Source: JBGRQA01 sp041725895
GTDB lineage: Bacteria > Bacteroidota > Bacteroidia > Bacteroidales > Marinifilaceae
Length of the DNA: 64,000 bases
NCBI GenBank assembly: GCA_041725895.1
Contig: JBGRQA010000010.1
Span: forward strand, 62,001-126,000
Reading direction: 5' to 3'
A program made the translations under genes and the position numbers. How positions within the stretch are numbered: position 1 is the first letter of the stretch; each line of letters opens with the position of its first letter. Below, one piece after another: positions 45,353 through 54,563 of the stretch. The notes beneath the pieces were generated by a model. The model made no database searches, was not told the DNA's origin, and was given only the letters and a program-made list of their open reading frames with translations.

Positions 45353-46429
45353 CTATGTCTCAAAACCATAATGATGAAGCACACTGTCAACCGATTTCTC
45401 TTTTCTTTTGAGTAAAATCCAGAAATAGGGCAACAAAAGCACCGATTTTACCCGGAACCTCCAGTCCATAAACATAAAATAGTGATATACTGAATCAGCG
45501 AATTTAAATTTGTAGGAATCATATCCCGGGCCCATGGAATGAATTTTGACTCCCCTTTCAAAGCTATCTTTTATGCTTACATCGACTCCCCAGATTCCAA
45601 GGTTATAGTTCCGGTACTTTCGATCGTAAGCTGCATCAATGCAATGCTTTTTATTTCCCCAAAATATATTGGTCCGAAAACTTACAGGAATTCCATTAAA
45701 TTTCACAAACACAACATTGGATTGAAAATTCTTGTAAACAAATCGATAGAACTCTTCCTTCCTCTTGTCTCCATAGAGATAACTCTTCCCATCCAATAAT
45801 TTTGTTGCTGAAATTCGCTTAATTTCCTTTAGATTTTGTTCATTAATTTCTTCTACTGTTTCTTCAACAACAATTCCATTTTTTTTGGCCTTATTCAAAG
45901 CTTTCCTCAGATTTTGTTTCAGGTTTCGAGAATACCTGTGCTTCCTAAAAAATTCATAATCGGAATACTTTTTCAGATCCAACAAAGGAGAACCACCATG
46001 CTTAAAGAATCTGTAATTGCCGTTAAAAACAGATTCCTTGGGCAAATATTTAAGGAATAAAAAATGATAATGAATATTTTTCCTCAACCAACGCCTTAAA
46101 CTATGAAGAAGATCCAATTCCGGCATTTGTTCTGCAATCAAATCAGTTCCGATACAGGACCATTGCTGGCCCAAAAATTCAAGAAAAAAGAGCGACAGAA
46201 ACCGGCCATATCTTCGTTTTACCCGCATAAGGGGAAGTAAAGAATTCAGTTCTCCATGCTCATAACAAGCAACGATAAAAAGTTCTTTTTCAAACCCCAT
46301 GGTATTATCTTTTACCTGATTAAAAGTGGAATACCATTTAACAAGCCATTCACTCAGGCTACTGGGTGAAAAAGTCTGATACTCCATTTTATCAAGCTCT
46401 TCCAAGGTAAGACATCTAAAACGGTACAT
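45353..46429 (-). CDS. FemAB/BioF2-like transferase, copy 2
   Basis: The 358-aa protein has a GNAT/BioF2 core: FRKHRYSRNLKQNLRKALN, then VVFVKFNGIPVSFRTNIFW, HCIDAAYDRKYRNYNLG and GPGYDSYKFKFAD. It has the same length as the product of 50752-51828 and resembles it throughout (shared FLEFLGQQWS, DGKSYLYG, YKFKFAD). The FemAB group transfers aminoacyl or acyl groups. The gene lies between GT2 and PaaK genes and is probably cotranscribed. Confidence 0.82.
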   Translation of the reverse strand: MYRFRCLTLEELDKMEYQTFSPSSLSEWLVKWYSTFNQVKDNTMGFEKELFIVACYEHGELNSLLPLMRVKRRYGRFLSLFFLEFLGQQWSCIGTDLIAEQMPELDLLHSLRRWLRKNIHYHFLFLKYLPKESVFNGNYRFFKHGGSPLLDLKKYSDYEFFRKHRYSRNLKQNLRKALNKAKKNGIVVEETVEEINEQNLKEIKRISATKLLDGKSYLYGDKRKEEFYRFVYKNFQSNVVFVKFNGIPVSFRTNIFWGNKKHCIDAAYDRKYRNYNLGIWGVDVSIKDSFERGVKIHSMGPGYDSYKFKFADSVYHYFMFMDWRFRVKSVLLLPYFWILLKRKEKSVDSVLHHYGFET

Positions 46430-46498
46430 GTGAATAGGTTATTAATTTTTAACGGATGGATAAGAATTCAATATTTTTGCATCAGGATCGAAAATGGC

Positions 46499-47467
46499 CT
46501 AGAGAGATTCCCGTAACTTGAACTTCTTCTTCAAAAAATACAGAAAGGCAAAAAGAGGATCCAAAATTTTGTGTTTCGCAAACAAGAACCAAAGGATCGG
46601 TTTATCTCTTTTCAATGAATTGAAATAACGCACACACTTCTCTCTAAGCTTCTTGTTTTTCAGAAAAATAGAATACTTCAACAACTCTTTATGATACATC
46701 TGTTCCAAGAGGGGTAACAGATGCAGACAGTGATATTTTTCGGCATAGTGTTTCTTTATATCAAAGCGATTTTCAAAAAAGGAATACATCCCCTTCCAAT
46801 CGAGATGGTGGGAGGCCGAAGCCGAATGAACCCGATAGGTAGCCATATCTTCGGACAAAAAGCCTATTTTCGATCGGGCAGCCAATTCCAACCACATGGG
46901 ATAATCTCCCATGGCCCAATTCTTTTCTATAATAAAATCATTAACCTGAATATCCTGAAGCAGTGATCGGCGCATAAACACCGTTGCGGTAACCACAAAA
47001 TTATTGAGTATTAAATCCTGAAAAACTTCACCTTCAGGGATATTTTTGTATTTCAACACATCCCGAACCATCAGCAAACCTACTTTATTGGAATAGCTGG
47101 TGTGCACCATCCCGTAATCCGGGTGTGTCTCCATAAAATCAAACTGCTTTTGCAATTTCATTGGATCGGTCCAATAATCATCCCCTTCGCATAGAGCAAT
47201 GTATTTGCCTTGACAAGCATTGTATGTTCGTTTGTCATTCTCATGAGCACCAACATTTTCAGAAGATGAAACCAAACGAATAGTACCCGGATATTTTTGG
47301 GCATACTCATTCACAATTTTGGTTGTCCCATCAGTACTGCAATCATCCCCGATGATAAATTCAAATGGGAAATTGGTTTTTTGCATTAATACCCCTTCAA
47401 TACACTCCCGGATATACAGAGCATGATTGTAGGTGATGGTTTTTACACTTACCAGTGGTTGATTCAT
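46499..47467 (-). CDS. Family 2 glycosyltransferase, copy 2
   Basis: The 322-aa protein has a GT-A fold: LVSVKTITYNHALYIRECIE, FIIGDDCSTDGT, GKYIALCEGDDYWTDPMKLQ. EGDD is the metal-binding DxD-type motif. The C-terminal part is basic and amphipathic, probably membrane-associated. The product of 53249-54217 is also 322 aa and similar throughout. Donor and acceptor sugars cannot be read from the sequence. Confidence 0.93.
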   Translation of the reverse strand: MNQPLVSVKTITYNHALYIRECIEGVLMQKTNFPFEFIIGDDCSTDGTTKIVNEYAQKYPGTIRLVSSSENVGAHENDKRTYNACQGKYIALCEGDDYWTDPMKLQKQFDFMETHPDYGMVHTSYSNKVGLLMVRDVLKYKNIPEGEVFQDLILNNFVVTATVFMRRSLLQDIQVNDFIIEKNWAMGDYPMWLELAARSKIGFLSEDMATYRVHSASASHHLDWKGMYSFFENRFDIKKHYAEKYHCLHLLPLLEQMYHKELLKYSIFLKNKKLREKCVRYFNSLKRDKPILWFLFAKHKILDPLFAFLYFLKKKFKLRESL

Positions 47468-47495
47468 TCGTCTTCGGTTTTAACTGAATTCATAC

Positions 47496-48596
47496 TTATT
47501 TGTACTGATCTCTCTTTATTCTCTGTACCAATCCGCTTAGGGTCATAAATTCTCCGCCATACTTTCGTGAGTAGCGAATCAGAGTATGCAGGGCATCTGA
47601 GTAGAAGAAATCCTTCGGATGTCCTACCAAAACAAAGGGGTGAAATTCAAAATCGGATTGAGTCGCTATCTGACCTGCCTTTTGAATAAACTTTCTCATT
47701 TTCCCAGAAGAGAACAGGCAATAATCCCAGGTAACAGCTTCCCTGTCCAGAAAATATTGAATGGTTTCCCATTTTGACATACCTGCAGAGTTGGATTTGA
47801 ACCTTTCCCTTGCAAAAGGCCGGTTTTTTAAAACCGTCCTCACCCGAACCAAATCGTACTTGGCTATTCGTCGGATGGATAGGGCAAAAACCGGAAGTTC
47901 CAGAACACTTCTGCTTTCCGTATTCGTTTCCAGTAATGACGTTCCGTTACTAAACCAATAGGGTATACTTTCCGAAACATTAGAATAATCGTACCGCGAC
48001 AAAGGAGTATCCATCACAGCCCCGTAAACCACCGAACTATCGGCAACAAAATTATATTTACGAAGCACTTTCAGTAGATCTGCAGAGGGATCTGCATTGT
48101 ATCCCCCGGCCCGGATGATGTTGCACTGATAATTGGGATCTACTGGTTTCAGCAAAGTCTCCATTGTATTTTGCCCCTTACCTATCAATTGGTCCAACCC
48201 CATGCTAATATTCTCATCAGCAACCAGAGGGACTTCAGGCAATCGCCAATATTTCATGTTCAACTTCCAGCTTCCATTTTCAAATCTTGCATCAATCCAT
48301 TGCGGGTGAACATGTAATTGTACATCATGTCCCTGACGAAAGGCTTCGACAATTTGCTTTTCGATAGCTGTCGCCGGATTTTCTCGATACCCCATTGTGA
48401 TTCCGCTTTCATACATCTCTTTGAGTCGCCAATACTCCACTACTTCAAAGAAAATAGTAAGCCGGACCCCCATTCGTTCACAAAGGGCCAACAAACGGTT
48501 GGTGGGTTCAATCATGTGCTTGAAAACATCCCCTTGCCCCGATCCGAACAATTCATAATCCAGAGTCAAACTAAGACATAAATTATTAGCGCTCAT
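47496..48596 (-). CDS. Polysaccharide deacetylase-like protein (NodB superfamily, divergent)
   Basis: The 366-aa protein starts CLSLTLDYELFGSGQGD, with the catalytic-site Asp in LDYE. It continues with LTIFFEVVEYW, the metal-binding HDVQLHVHPQW, IIRAGGYNADPS and a late VGHPKDF. This order matches the NodB/CE4-like superfamily, although the motifs differ from classic CE4 enzymes. It probably removes acetyl groups from the glycan or its precursors. No signal peptide is visible, so action would be cytoplasmic. Confidence 0.75.
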   Translation of the reverse strand: MSANNLCLSLTLDYELFGSGQGDVFKHMIEPTNRLLALCERMGVRLTIFFEVVEYWRLKEMYESGITMGYRENPATAIEKQIVEAFRQGHDVQLHVHPQWIDARFENGSWKLNMKYWRLPEVPLVADENISMGLDQLIGKGQNTMETLLKPVDPNYQCNIIRAGGYNADPSADLLKVLRKYNFVADSSVVYGAVMDTPLSRYDYSNVSESIPYWFSNGTSLLETNTESRSVLELPVFALSIRRIAKYDLVRVRTVLKNRPFARERFKSNSAGMSKWETIQYFLDREAVTWDYCLFSSGKMRKFIQKAGQIATQSDFEFHPFVLVGHPKDFFYSDALHTLIRYSRKYGGEFMTLSGLVQRIKRDQYK

Positions 48597-48685
48597 TTTC
48601 TAGTAGTCGTTGAGAATTCAAACTATATATTTCCAATAAACTCTTCCTCCATAGGTAGTAGAATATCTCCATGTAAAAACTATAG

Positions 48686-49807
48686 TCAATTGAATAAGCT
48701 TTTCTTCCTTGTAACGGTTGTCACCCTAGATTCTAAATCCCCTGCCCGTAGCAATTGGTCGTAAAGAACAGCAAGATCTTTAAAAACTTTGTCAGGATAG
48801 AAATCGACAATCCCCTCCCTTGACCTTCGGGAATAGTTTTGAAGTAATTTCGAATTTTTCATAAAAAGATTGAGAGCAAGTGCCAAACCTTCATGATCTC
48901 CTGGTTCCACCAGCAGCCCATTTTCATAAGTATTCAAGATATCAGGAATTCCCCCAACTCTTGTTGAAATAATAGGCAATCCGTAGTTCATTGCTTCTAA
49001 AATGGAAAGAGGTTGTCCCTCCAGATAGGATGGAAGAATATAAGCATTTGATGTTCTAAACAATTGATCCTTTCGCTCCTTTCCCACCCATCCTTCAAAG
49101 CTTACCAAGGATTCCAAACAATACTCTTTTATGGTTTTCTTCAAACGCTCCACCTCCCCATTGCCTCCTACCCGCAGAAATAATCTATTCTGAAATCGAA
49201 TCCGATGATTCTTAATCACTTTCAGCAAATCAAAAATCCCTTTGTTGTCTCCAATCAAACCGAGAAACAGGAGTTCAAGCCGCTTGCTTTCTTTCAGAGC
49301 TTTAGGGTTTGAAAGCGGCAAAACAACGTTATTTACTACAGCAATCTTCCGAATTTCGAAAGTGCTTCCGAAAAATTGCTTCCATTTTTCCGACAAACAA
49401 ATCAGCAGATCCACTTTCCCAATCATGAAACGAATAGCTTTTTGGATCCGGGGAGAAGAATTCTCAAAAAATTCCTTGTAACCACCCCCGTGAATATGAT
49501 AGATTACCTTTTTCCGGAAACAATATTTAACGATAAGGAAAATCAAATATTTTCTATAGAAACTTCCCTGAGAAGCCCCATGAATGTGGACTATTTCAAT
49601 TTCTCTATCCGTCAATAGCTTCACCATAATTCCCATTAGACAAAAGGGAAAGAACAATACGGTCATCAAAAGGGATTGGAAGCGACTGGTAACAATTATT
49701 TTGAATGGAGAAATATACTGCGAGTAATTTTTCAAACACATTCCAATCCCTCCTCTGCTTTTCCGAAATTCAGGACCTACAAACAGGATTTTTTCGCCTC
49801 TAATCAT
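48686..49807 (-). CDS. Family 4 glycosyltransferase
   Basis: ATG 49807 gives 373 aa starting MIRGEKILFVGPEFRKSRGG; the TTG start at 49834 is unlikely. It has a GT-B fold with IEIVHIHGASQGSF, VIYHIHGGGYKEFF and the retaining GT4 motif EGQPLSILEAMNYGLPIIST with VGGIPDIL. It should add one sugar of the repeat unit on the cytoplasmic side. Confidence 0.94.
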   Translation of the reverse strand: MIRGEKILFVGPEFRKSRGGIGMCLKNYSQYISPFKIIVTSRFQSLLMTVLFFPFCLMGIMVKLLTDREIEIVHIHGASQGSFYRKYLIFLIVKYCFRKKVIYHIHGGGYKEFFENSSPRIQKAIRFMIGKVDLLICLSEKWKQFFGSTFEIRKIAVVNNVVLPLSNPKALKESKRLELLFLGLIGDNKGIFDLLKVIKNHRIRFQNRLFLRVGGNGEVERLKKTIKEYCLESLVSFEGWVGKERKDQLFRTSNAYILPSYLEGQPLSILEAMNYGLPIISTRVGGIPDILNTYENGLLVEPGDHEGLALALNLFMKNSKLLQNYSRRSREGIVDFYPDKVFKDLAVLYDQLLRAGDLESRVTTVTRKKSLFN

Positions 49808-49859
49808 TGCAATTATATAACTAAGCCTATTCAATCACATTCAACCTGGGGACAAACTG

Positions 49860-50759
49860 TTAGTTTCCCCAAAACCTTCCCTTCAAGGGATCGATATATC
49901 TTTGCCAAAGGCCGAACATTTTGGCTATATTTTCATATTTACCCCCCTCATCGTTTACTGAAAACCGAGGAATCTCAAGGGTATTGGAATGCTCATCTAC
50001 AAAATTCGGTTTGGTTGTAAAGGCCATCTTGTAGCCTGTGATTTTTAAAAAGAAAAGATCCCTTTCGTTGTAATCGCCATTGGGGAATGAGAGTGCCTCC
50101 ATGGGCCGATTCATCCAGTACTCCAATATCCTTTTGGAATTCATATATTCTGATAGGAGCTCTTTATCGTTGCAATTCACGGTAATAGGATGGTGAAAAG
50201 TATGGCTTCCTATCGTAATCAGAGGATGTCGTCTCAGAGACATCAACTCTCTTCGTGTAAGTGCAGAACGATCAAGACTTTGAACCATTTTTGCTTTGGA
50301 TACCCATTTCATTCGCTCCTGATTGGGCATTTTCTTCAGATCCTCCACAGTCTTCACATCTGGGGTTAAAGTTTTTATTACATCTACGTACTCCCACCAA
50401 AAATTACCATTAATGATGGGCTCTACCGCAATAAAAAGGGTAACCGGAATCTTATACTTCTCAATAACAGGAAGAAGTTTAAGATTCCCGCTTCTTCCGT
50501 CATCAAAAGAAATAAAAGCACTTTTTTGTCCATTTATCCCGGAATTTTGAATCATCTTCAACAACTCATTCTGATCAACGAATACAAAACCATTGTGCTT
50601 CAGAAATCGAATACAACGTTCAAACAAAACCGCAGATGGATTGTGAAAATAGATGGAAACTACTTGATTTTTTCCAATCGGACGGCTGATTCTATACTTT
50701 AACAATAAAACAAGTAAAAATCCAAGAATCTCCCCTATAGCATACCTTAGTTTACCCAT
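49860..50759 (-). CDS. Polysaccharide deacetylase (NodB/CE4)
   Basis: The 299-aa protein has an N-terminal membrane anchor (IGEILGFLLVLLLKY). The NodB motifs are FISFDDGRSG (Asp86, Asp87), GSHTFHHPIT (His186, His190) and ALSFPNGDYNERD. It probably de-N-acetylates the polysaccharide at the inner membrane. Its start overlaps the stop of the FemAB-like gene upstream by 8 bp. Confidence 0.9.
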   Translation of the reverse strand: MGKLRYAIGEILGFLLVLLLKYRISRPIGKNQVVSIYFHNPSAVLFERCIRFLKHNGFVFVDQNELLKMIQNSGINGQKSAFISFDDGRSGNLKLLPVIEKYKIPVTLFIAVEPIINGNFWWEYVDVIKTLTPDVKTVEDLKKMPNQERMKWVSKAKMVQSLDRSALTRRELMSLRRHPLITIGSHTFHHPITVNCNDKELLSEYMNSKRILEYWMNRPMEALSFPNGDYNERDLFFLKITGYKMAFTTKPNFVDEHSNTLEIPRFSVNDEGGKYENIAKMFGLWQRYIDPLKGRFWGN

Positions 50760-51828
50760 AATAACCAGTCTTTTGCAACATCCTTCTCACCCGTCTTTCT
50801 CTCCTCTGAAGCAAATACTTAAAGTAGGGTAAAGCAACAAAGGATTTGAAGCATGGTTTCCAATCATAACACATAAAATATTCTTTCAGTGCGTCCGTAA
50901 ATTTGAATTTATAGGAATCAAAACCGGGGCCGAAAGAATAGATCTTATCCCTTCGCTGAAAACTATTTTTTACACTATTATCGAAGCACCAGTTCCCCAG
51001 GTTGTAATTTCGAAACGCTCTGTCGTAGGCGGTATCCACTCCAAACTTTATTCCCCTCCAATAAAAATTGATACAGTAGGCGACGGCCCGCCCATTAAAC
51101 TTTACCCAAACCACCTGAGAATGGAAAATATCAAAGAGCAGTTTATAAAATCTTTCCTTCTCGGGATGACCGTACAGATAGGATTTTCCATCTACACTTT
51201 TAGATTTCGCAACCTGTTTGATCTCCTCAAAAATGTCTTCATTTATGGTTTCAACAGACTCCGTCACAACAATCCCATCCTTTTCTGCTAATCGTTTTCC
51301 TCTTCGTAAATTTTCTCTCTGCTTCCGTGTATACTTTATTTTGGAAAAAGAATCATAATCCGAATATTTGCGCAAATCCAAAAAAGGAACCCCTTCATAC
51401 TTATAGAACCGAAAGCCAGATTTTAAAATCGAATTCGAAGGCAAATTCTTAAAAAATATGAAGTGAAAATCTAAATTCTTTTTGAGCCAATTTATCAGTT
51501 CGTTAAGAAAACCTATCCCTGGCTGATCTACCCAAATGATATCATTTCCAAAACTGGACCATTGCTGTCCTAAAAATTCCAAAAAAGTAAGAGAAAAAAG
51601 CCCCAAGTATTTTCTTTGAAGTTTTACCATTGGCAAAACAGCAACCAATTTCTCATTCTGAAACCCCAATACTACAATTTCCTCTTTAGAATATCCAAAG
51701 TCGTTATCTTCCAGTTTTCTGAAAACCGACAACCAACTCCGAACCCACAAGTATTGATTCCCAGGGAAAATAGAATCATGCTGAATCTTCTCCAGTTCAT
51801 CCAATGGAATCAGGCAAAAACGAAACAT
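50752..51828 (-). CDS. FemAB/BioF2-like transferase, copy 1
   Basis: The 358-aa paralogue of the product of 45353-46429 has KIKYTRKQRENLRRGKRLAE, VVWVKFNGRAVAYCINFYW, FGVDTAYDRAFRNYNLG and GPGFDSYKFKFTDALKEYF. These are the hallmarks of the BioF2/FemAB acetyltransferase fold. It is translationally coupled to the deacetylase gene, which suggests that it acts on an amino group freed by that enzyme. This last point is inference. Confidence 0.82.
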   Translation of the reverse strand: MFRFCLIPLDELEKIQHDSIFPGNQYLWVRSWLSVFRKLEDNDFGYSKEEIVVLGFQNEKLVAVLPMVKLQRKYLGLFSLTFLEFLGQQWSSFGNDIIWVDQPGIGFLNELINWLKKNLDFHFIFFKNLPSNSILKSGFRFYKYEGVPFLDLRKYSDYDSFSKIKYTRKQRENLRRGKRLAEKDGIVVTESVETINEDIFEEIKQVAKSKSVDGKSYLYGHPEKERFYKLLFDIFHSQVVWVKFNGRAVAYCINFYWRGIKFGVDTAYDRAFRNYNLGNWCFDNSVKNSFQRRDKIYSFGPGFDSYKFKFTDALKEYFMCYDWKPCFKSFVALPYFKYLLQRRERRVRRMLQKTGYYG

Positions 51829-52003
51829 ATCAATATCTTCTTAATCAATTCTATGTTGAAAGAATAATAAATTCAAACTCTTAATAAACCTTTTGCAAAT
51901 ACGAATAAATCTTAATCTCCCCCAAAAAGGACAAAATGTTATGACAAGCTATGATTTTCACTTCTTACCCTAGCTACCAACTACGCCCCTCCATTGTCGG
52001 CGT

Positions 52004-53233
52004 CTATATTCGGCCTAATTTCTTTACTAAAAGAAACTTGTTGATCCGATCCTCGATCAAGACCAGGGCTACATGTATAGCCAAAAAAACATCCAGCAAA
52101 AAATAGTTGGCTTGCTGCGTAACCAAACAAGAAAGAAACATAAAAAACACAGCAAACGCGCACTGATTACTTGAACTATTTGTCCTTGAAATAGCTTTCC
52201 ACATGGAAAAAATAAAAGTAGCATACAGCAGAATCCCTAACAGTCCATCGTCAACCAATACTTGGAGAACACCGTTGTGTGCAATCAATGGAATTCCAGT
52301 TTTGTGCTCATACTTTCTCATGGAAGCTTCTGAACCCATCCCCAATAAATAGGTGGCAAGATTACTTTCATACAGATTTTGTAAATAAACCTTCGCTATT
52401 TGGGGACGCCCCGATCCAAATGTCTCTTCCCAACTCAAATCCTCCTGGCCAGTTCTTTCATCAAGAACCCTGTGACGAACTCCCTCATTGGTCTGAAAAA
52501 GAACAACAAGTCCTACAACAACGAGAAAAGAAAAACCTACTATTTTCTTAACATTTCGCCGCGAAATCTTCCGAAAAAAGAGAACTCCCACTCCAATCAA
52601 AAACATCAACCAGCCGGTACGCGCAAAAGTTTTCACCAGCAGGATAAACCCGAGAAACAGTAAAATACTCAACAGTAACTTCCCCCATCCCCCCAACTTT
52701 CCGCTAATCAATTGATTCAGCAAAACAACACTTGCAACTGCCAGTACAGCAGAGGTATAGTGTGCTGCACCCAGGATTCCCACAAAACCGCTCAATATTT
52801 CCTCCTCGTAATAAAGCATGGGCTTGGTTGTTGGCCCAGGAAATACGCCCAAAAAGAAAAGCACATTGGCTAGGATTGCAAAAATCGCAAGCAAAACAGG
52901 AATCTTTTTAAGAAAAATAATTTTCTTAATCGAATTGGTATTTAGGCAAATCCAATGCACAAACAAAGGGATAACCAGGTATTTGGAAAAAGTAATGATT
53001 GATTCAACTGGGTAAATAAAAAAGGAGGTATTGAAAATGGTTTTTAGGGCAAACAAATACCCCCAGAAAATCAGATTAAAGTCGATTTTTTGCCCCAAAT
53101 TATTGATCAGAAATAGGATCAATATGGGAAACTTCCATACATAAGTAAACTTAAGCCCCCCCATGGAAAAGTTTTCCATGTAAAATATGGCAACAAAAGT
53201 CAGGAATAAAAGCAAATTCCGAAGATGTTTCAC
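52004..53233 (-). CDS. Wzy/O-antigen ligase-like polysaccharide polymerase
   Basis: The 409-aa multi-spanning protein has about ten to eleven helices and a large loop in the second half (about 245-320; EGVRHRVLDERTGQEDLSWE, LLGMGSEASMRKYEHKTG, LIAHNGVLQVLVDDGLLGI). This layout and the LIAHN/VDDGLLG region match the Wzy_C/O-antigen ligase family. It starts with GTG 53233, 15 bp after the GT2 gene. It would join flipped repeat units in the periplasm. Ligase rather than polymerase activity cannot be excluded. Confidence 0.88.
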   Translation of the reverse strand: MKHLRNLLLFLTFVAIFYMENFSMGGLKFTYVWKFPILILFLINNLGQKIDFNLIFWGYLFALKTIFNTSFFIYPVESIITFSKYLVIPLFVHWICLNTNSIKKIIFLKKIPVLLAIFAILANVLFFLGVFPGPTTKPMLYYEEEILSGFVGILGAAHYTSAVLAVASVVLLNQLISGKLGGWGKLLLSILLFLGFILLVKTFARTGWLMFLIGVGVLFFRKISRRNVKKIVGFSFLVVVGLVVLFQTNEGVRHRVLDERTGQEDLSWEETFGSGRPQIAKVYLQNLYESNLATYLLGMGSEASMRKYEHKTGIPLIAHNGVLQVLVDDGLLGILLYATFIFSMWKAISRTNSSSNQCAFAVFFMFLSCLVTQQANYFLLDVFLAIHVALVLIEDRINKFLLVKKLGRI

Positions 53234-53248
53234 TGTCCTTACAATTTT

Positions 53249-54217
53249 CTACAAGGATTCCCTTAACTGAATCTTTTTTTTAACAAAATATATAAACACA
53301 AACAAAGGATCCAAAACAGAAAAACGTGAAAAGATATACCAAAAAGACAATTGGTATCGGAAAGAAACCCGAAAAAAACGAAGGCATTTTCCTCTTAACT
53401 CTTTTCTTTTTAGAAAGATGGAATACTTTAGCAATTCTTTATGGTACATTTCCTCCAAATCATTCACCAAATGAACCTCTTGATACTTCTCTGCAAAATA
53501 TCTTTTAATCGCATACCGGTCGATAAAAAACTTATATTGCCCCTCCATATTTAATCCATGGGTTGCTGAACTTGCATGCACCCTGTAAGTGGTCATATCA
53601 TCAGGAATATATCCGATTTTAGATTTTGCTGCTACCTCAAGCCAAAGCGGATAATCTCCCATAATCCATTTTTTCTTTGCTATAAGTTGAGATATATTGA
53701 TTTCCCGCAGCAATTCATTTCGTACACAAACAGTTGCTGTTGCAATAAAATTACCTTTTATCAACTCCTCCAAAACCCATCCTTCCGGAATCGTTTTATT
53801 TTTCCAAATGTCTTTTTCAATCCTGTCTCCTATTTTACCAGAAAAACTTGAATGAACCATCCCGTACTCTGAATGGGATTCCAAAAAATCCACCTGCTTT
53901 TGCAACTTTAGAGGATCCGTCCAAAAATCGTCCCCCTCACAAAAAGCCACATATTTGCCTCTGCAGGCTTCATTTGTTCTGCGATCATTCTCCCCTGCTC
54001 CCACGTTACTTTCCGAAGTTATTACACGAATAATCTCGGGATACTTACTAGCATAATCTTGTACAATATCCAGGGTGCTGTCCGTACTGCAATCCTCTCC
54101 TATTACAAACTCAAATCTAAAATTCGTCTGCTGCATCAATACACCTTCAATGCATTGCTCAATAAAATCCTCATGATTGTAAGTTATGGTTTTAACGCTT
54201 ACCAAGGGGGTAATCAT
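53249..54217 (-). CDS. Family 2 glycosyltransferase, copy 1
   Basis: The 322-aa GT-A protein has LVSVKTITYNHEDFIEQCIE, FVIGEDCSTDST and GKYVAFCEGDDFWTDPLKLQ. It is a full-length paralogue of the product of 46499-47467. It follows a 346-bp structured gap and may be the first gene of a second transcription unit within the locus. Confidence 0.93.
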   Translation of the reverse strand: MITPLVSVKTITYNHEDFIEQCIEGVLMQQTNFRFEFVIGEDCSTDSTLDIVQDYASKYPEIIRVITSESNVGAGENDRRTNEACRGKYVAFCEGDDFWTDPLKLQKQVDFLESHSEYGMVHSSFSGKIGDRIEKDIWKNKTIPEGWVLEELIKGNFIATATVCVRNELLREINISQLIAKKKWIMGDYPLWLEVAAKSKIGYIPDDMTTYRVHASSATHGLNMEGQYKFFIDRYAIKRYFAEKYQEVHLVNDLEEMYHKELLKYSIFLKRKELRGKCLRFFRVSFRYQLSFWYIFSRFSVLDPLFVFIYFVKKKIQLRESL

Positions 54218-54563
54218 TCTTTGCTATCTTGAGTTTGTTTTTGAACCAAACATTATTCTATTCTCCTCCGAAAGCCCTTATCATTAATCAACCGGAAAGG
54301 GTAACAAACATTCGAACGAGTGATATTCAGAAGCAGATGTTGATGTAAGAAATGAGAATTTTAGTTTAGGATGTCTTTGAACTAATCCTAATGGATATCA
54401 TTCAATAAGAAGCAGGATTGCTCTGACATCTTATGATTAGGTTGTCCCGATAATTCCTTTTCACCTCTTACATCAACATATCGTAATTATTTCTCCTGTG
54501 AGCCAATTTCTTCAGGCCATATCTTTATGTTACCTATACTGTTGGGAACTCGCTGATCTCCTT
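54218..54563. other. Structured intergenic gap within the exopolysaccharide locus
   Basis: This is the largest gap in the locus, which is otherwise tightly packed, and it has no coding frame. It contains a perfect 14-bp inverted repeat (54337-54350 and 54466-54479) enclosing an inner 6-bp pair, GATGTC/GACATC (54370-54375 and 54425-54430). An internal promoter, an antitermination or processing site, or a small inserted element could lie here. Confidence 0.65.
54337..54479. repeat. 143-bp element bounded by perfect 14-bp inverted repeats
   Basis: ATGTTGATGTAAGA (54337-54350) and TCTTACATCAACAT (54466-54479) are exact inverted copies. Inside, CTAATCCTAA (near 54382) and TTAGG/GATTAGG stretches add further pairing options. 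No transposase and no target duplication are visible at the ends. Confidence 0.7.

Noticed and set aside
54337..54479. MITE or insertion sequence
   Set aside because: Inverted ends are perfect, but no target duplication is visible and no transposase lies in the window; kept only as a structured repeat.
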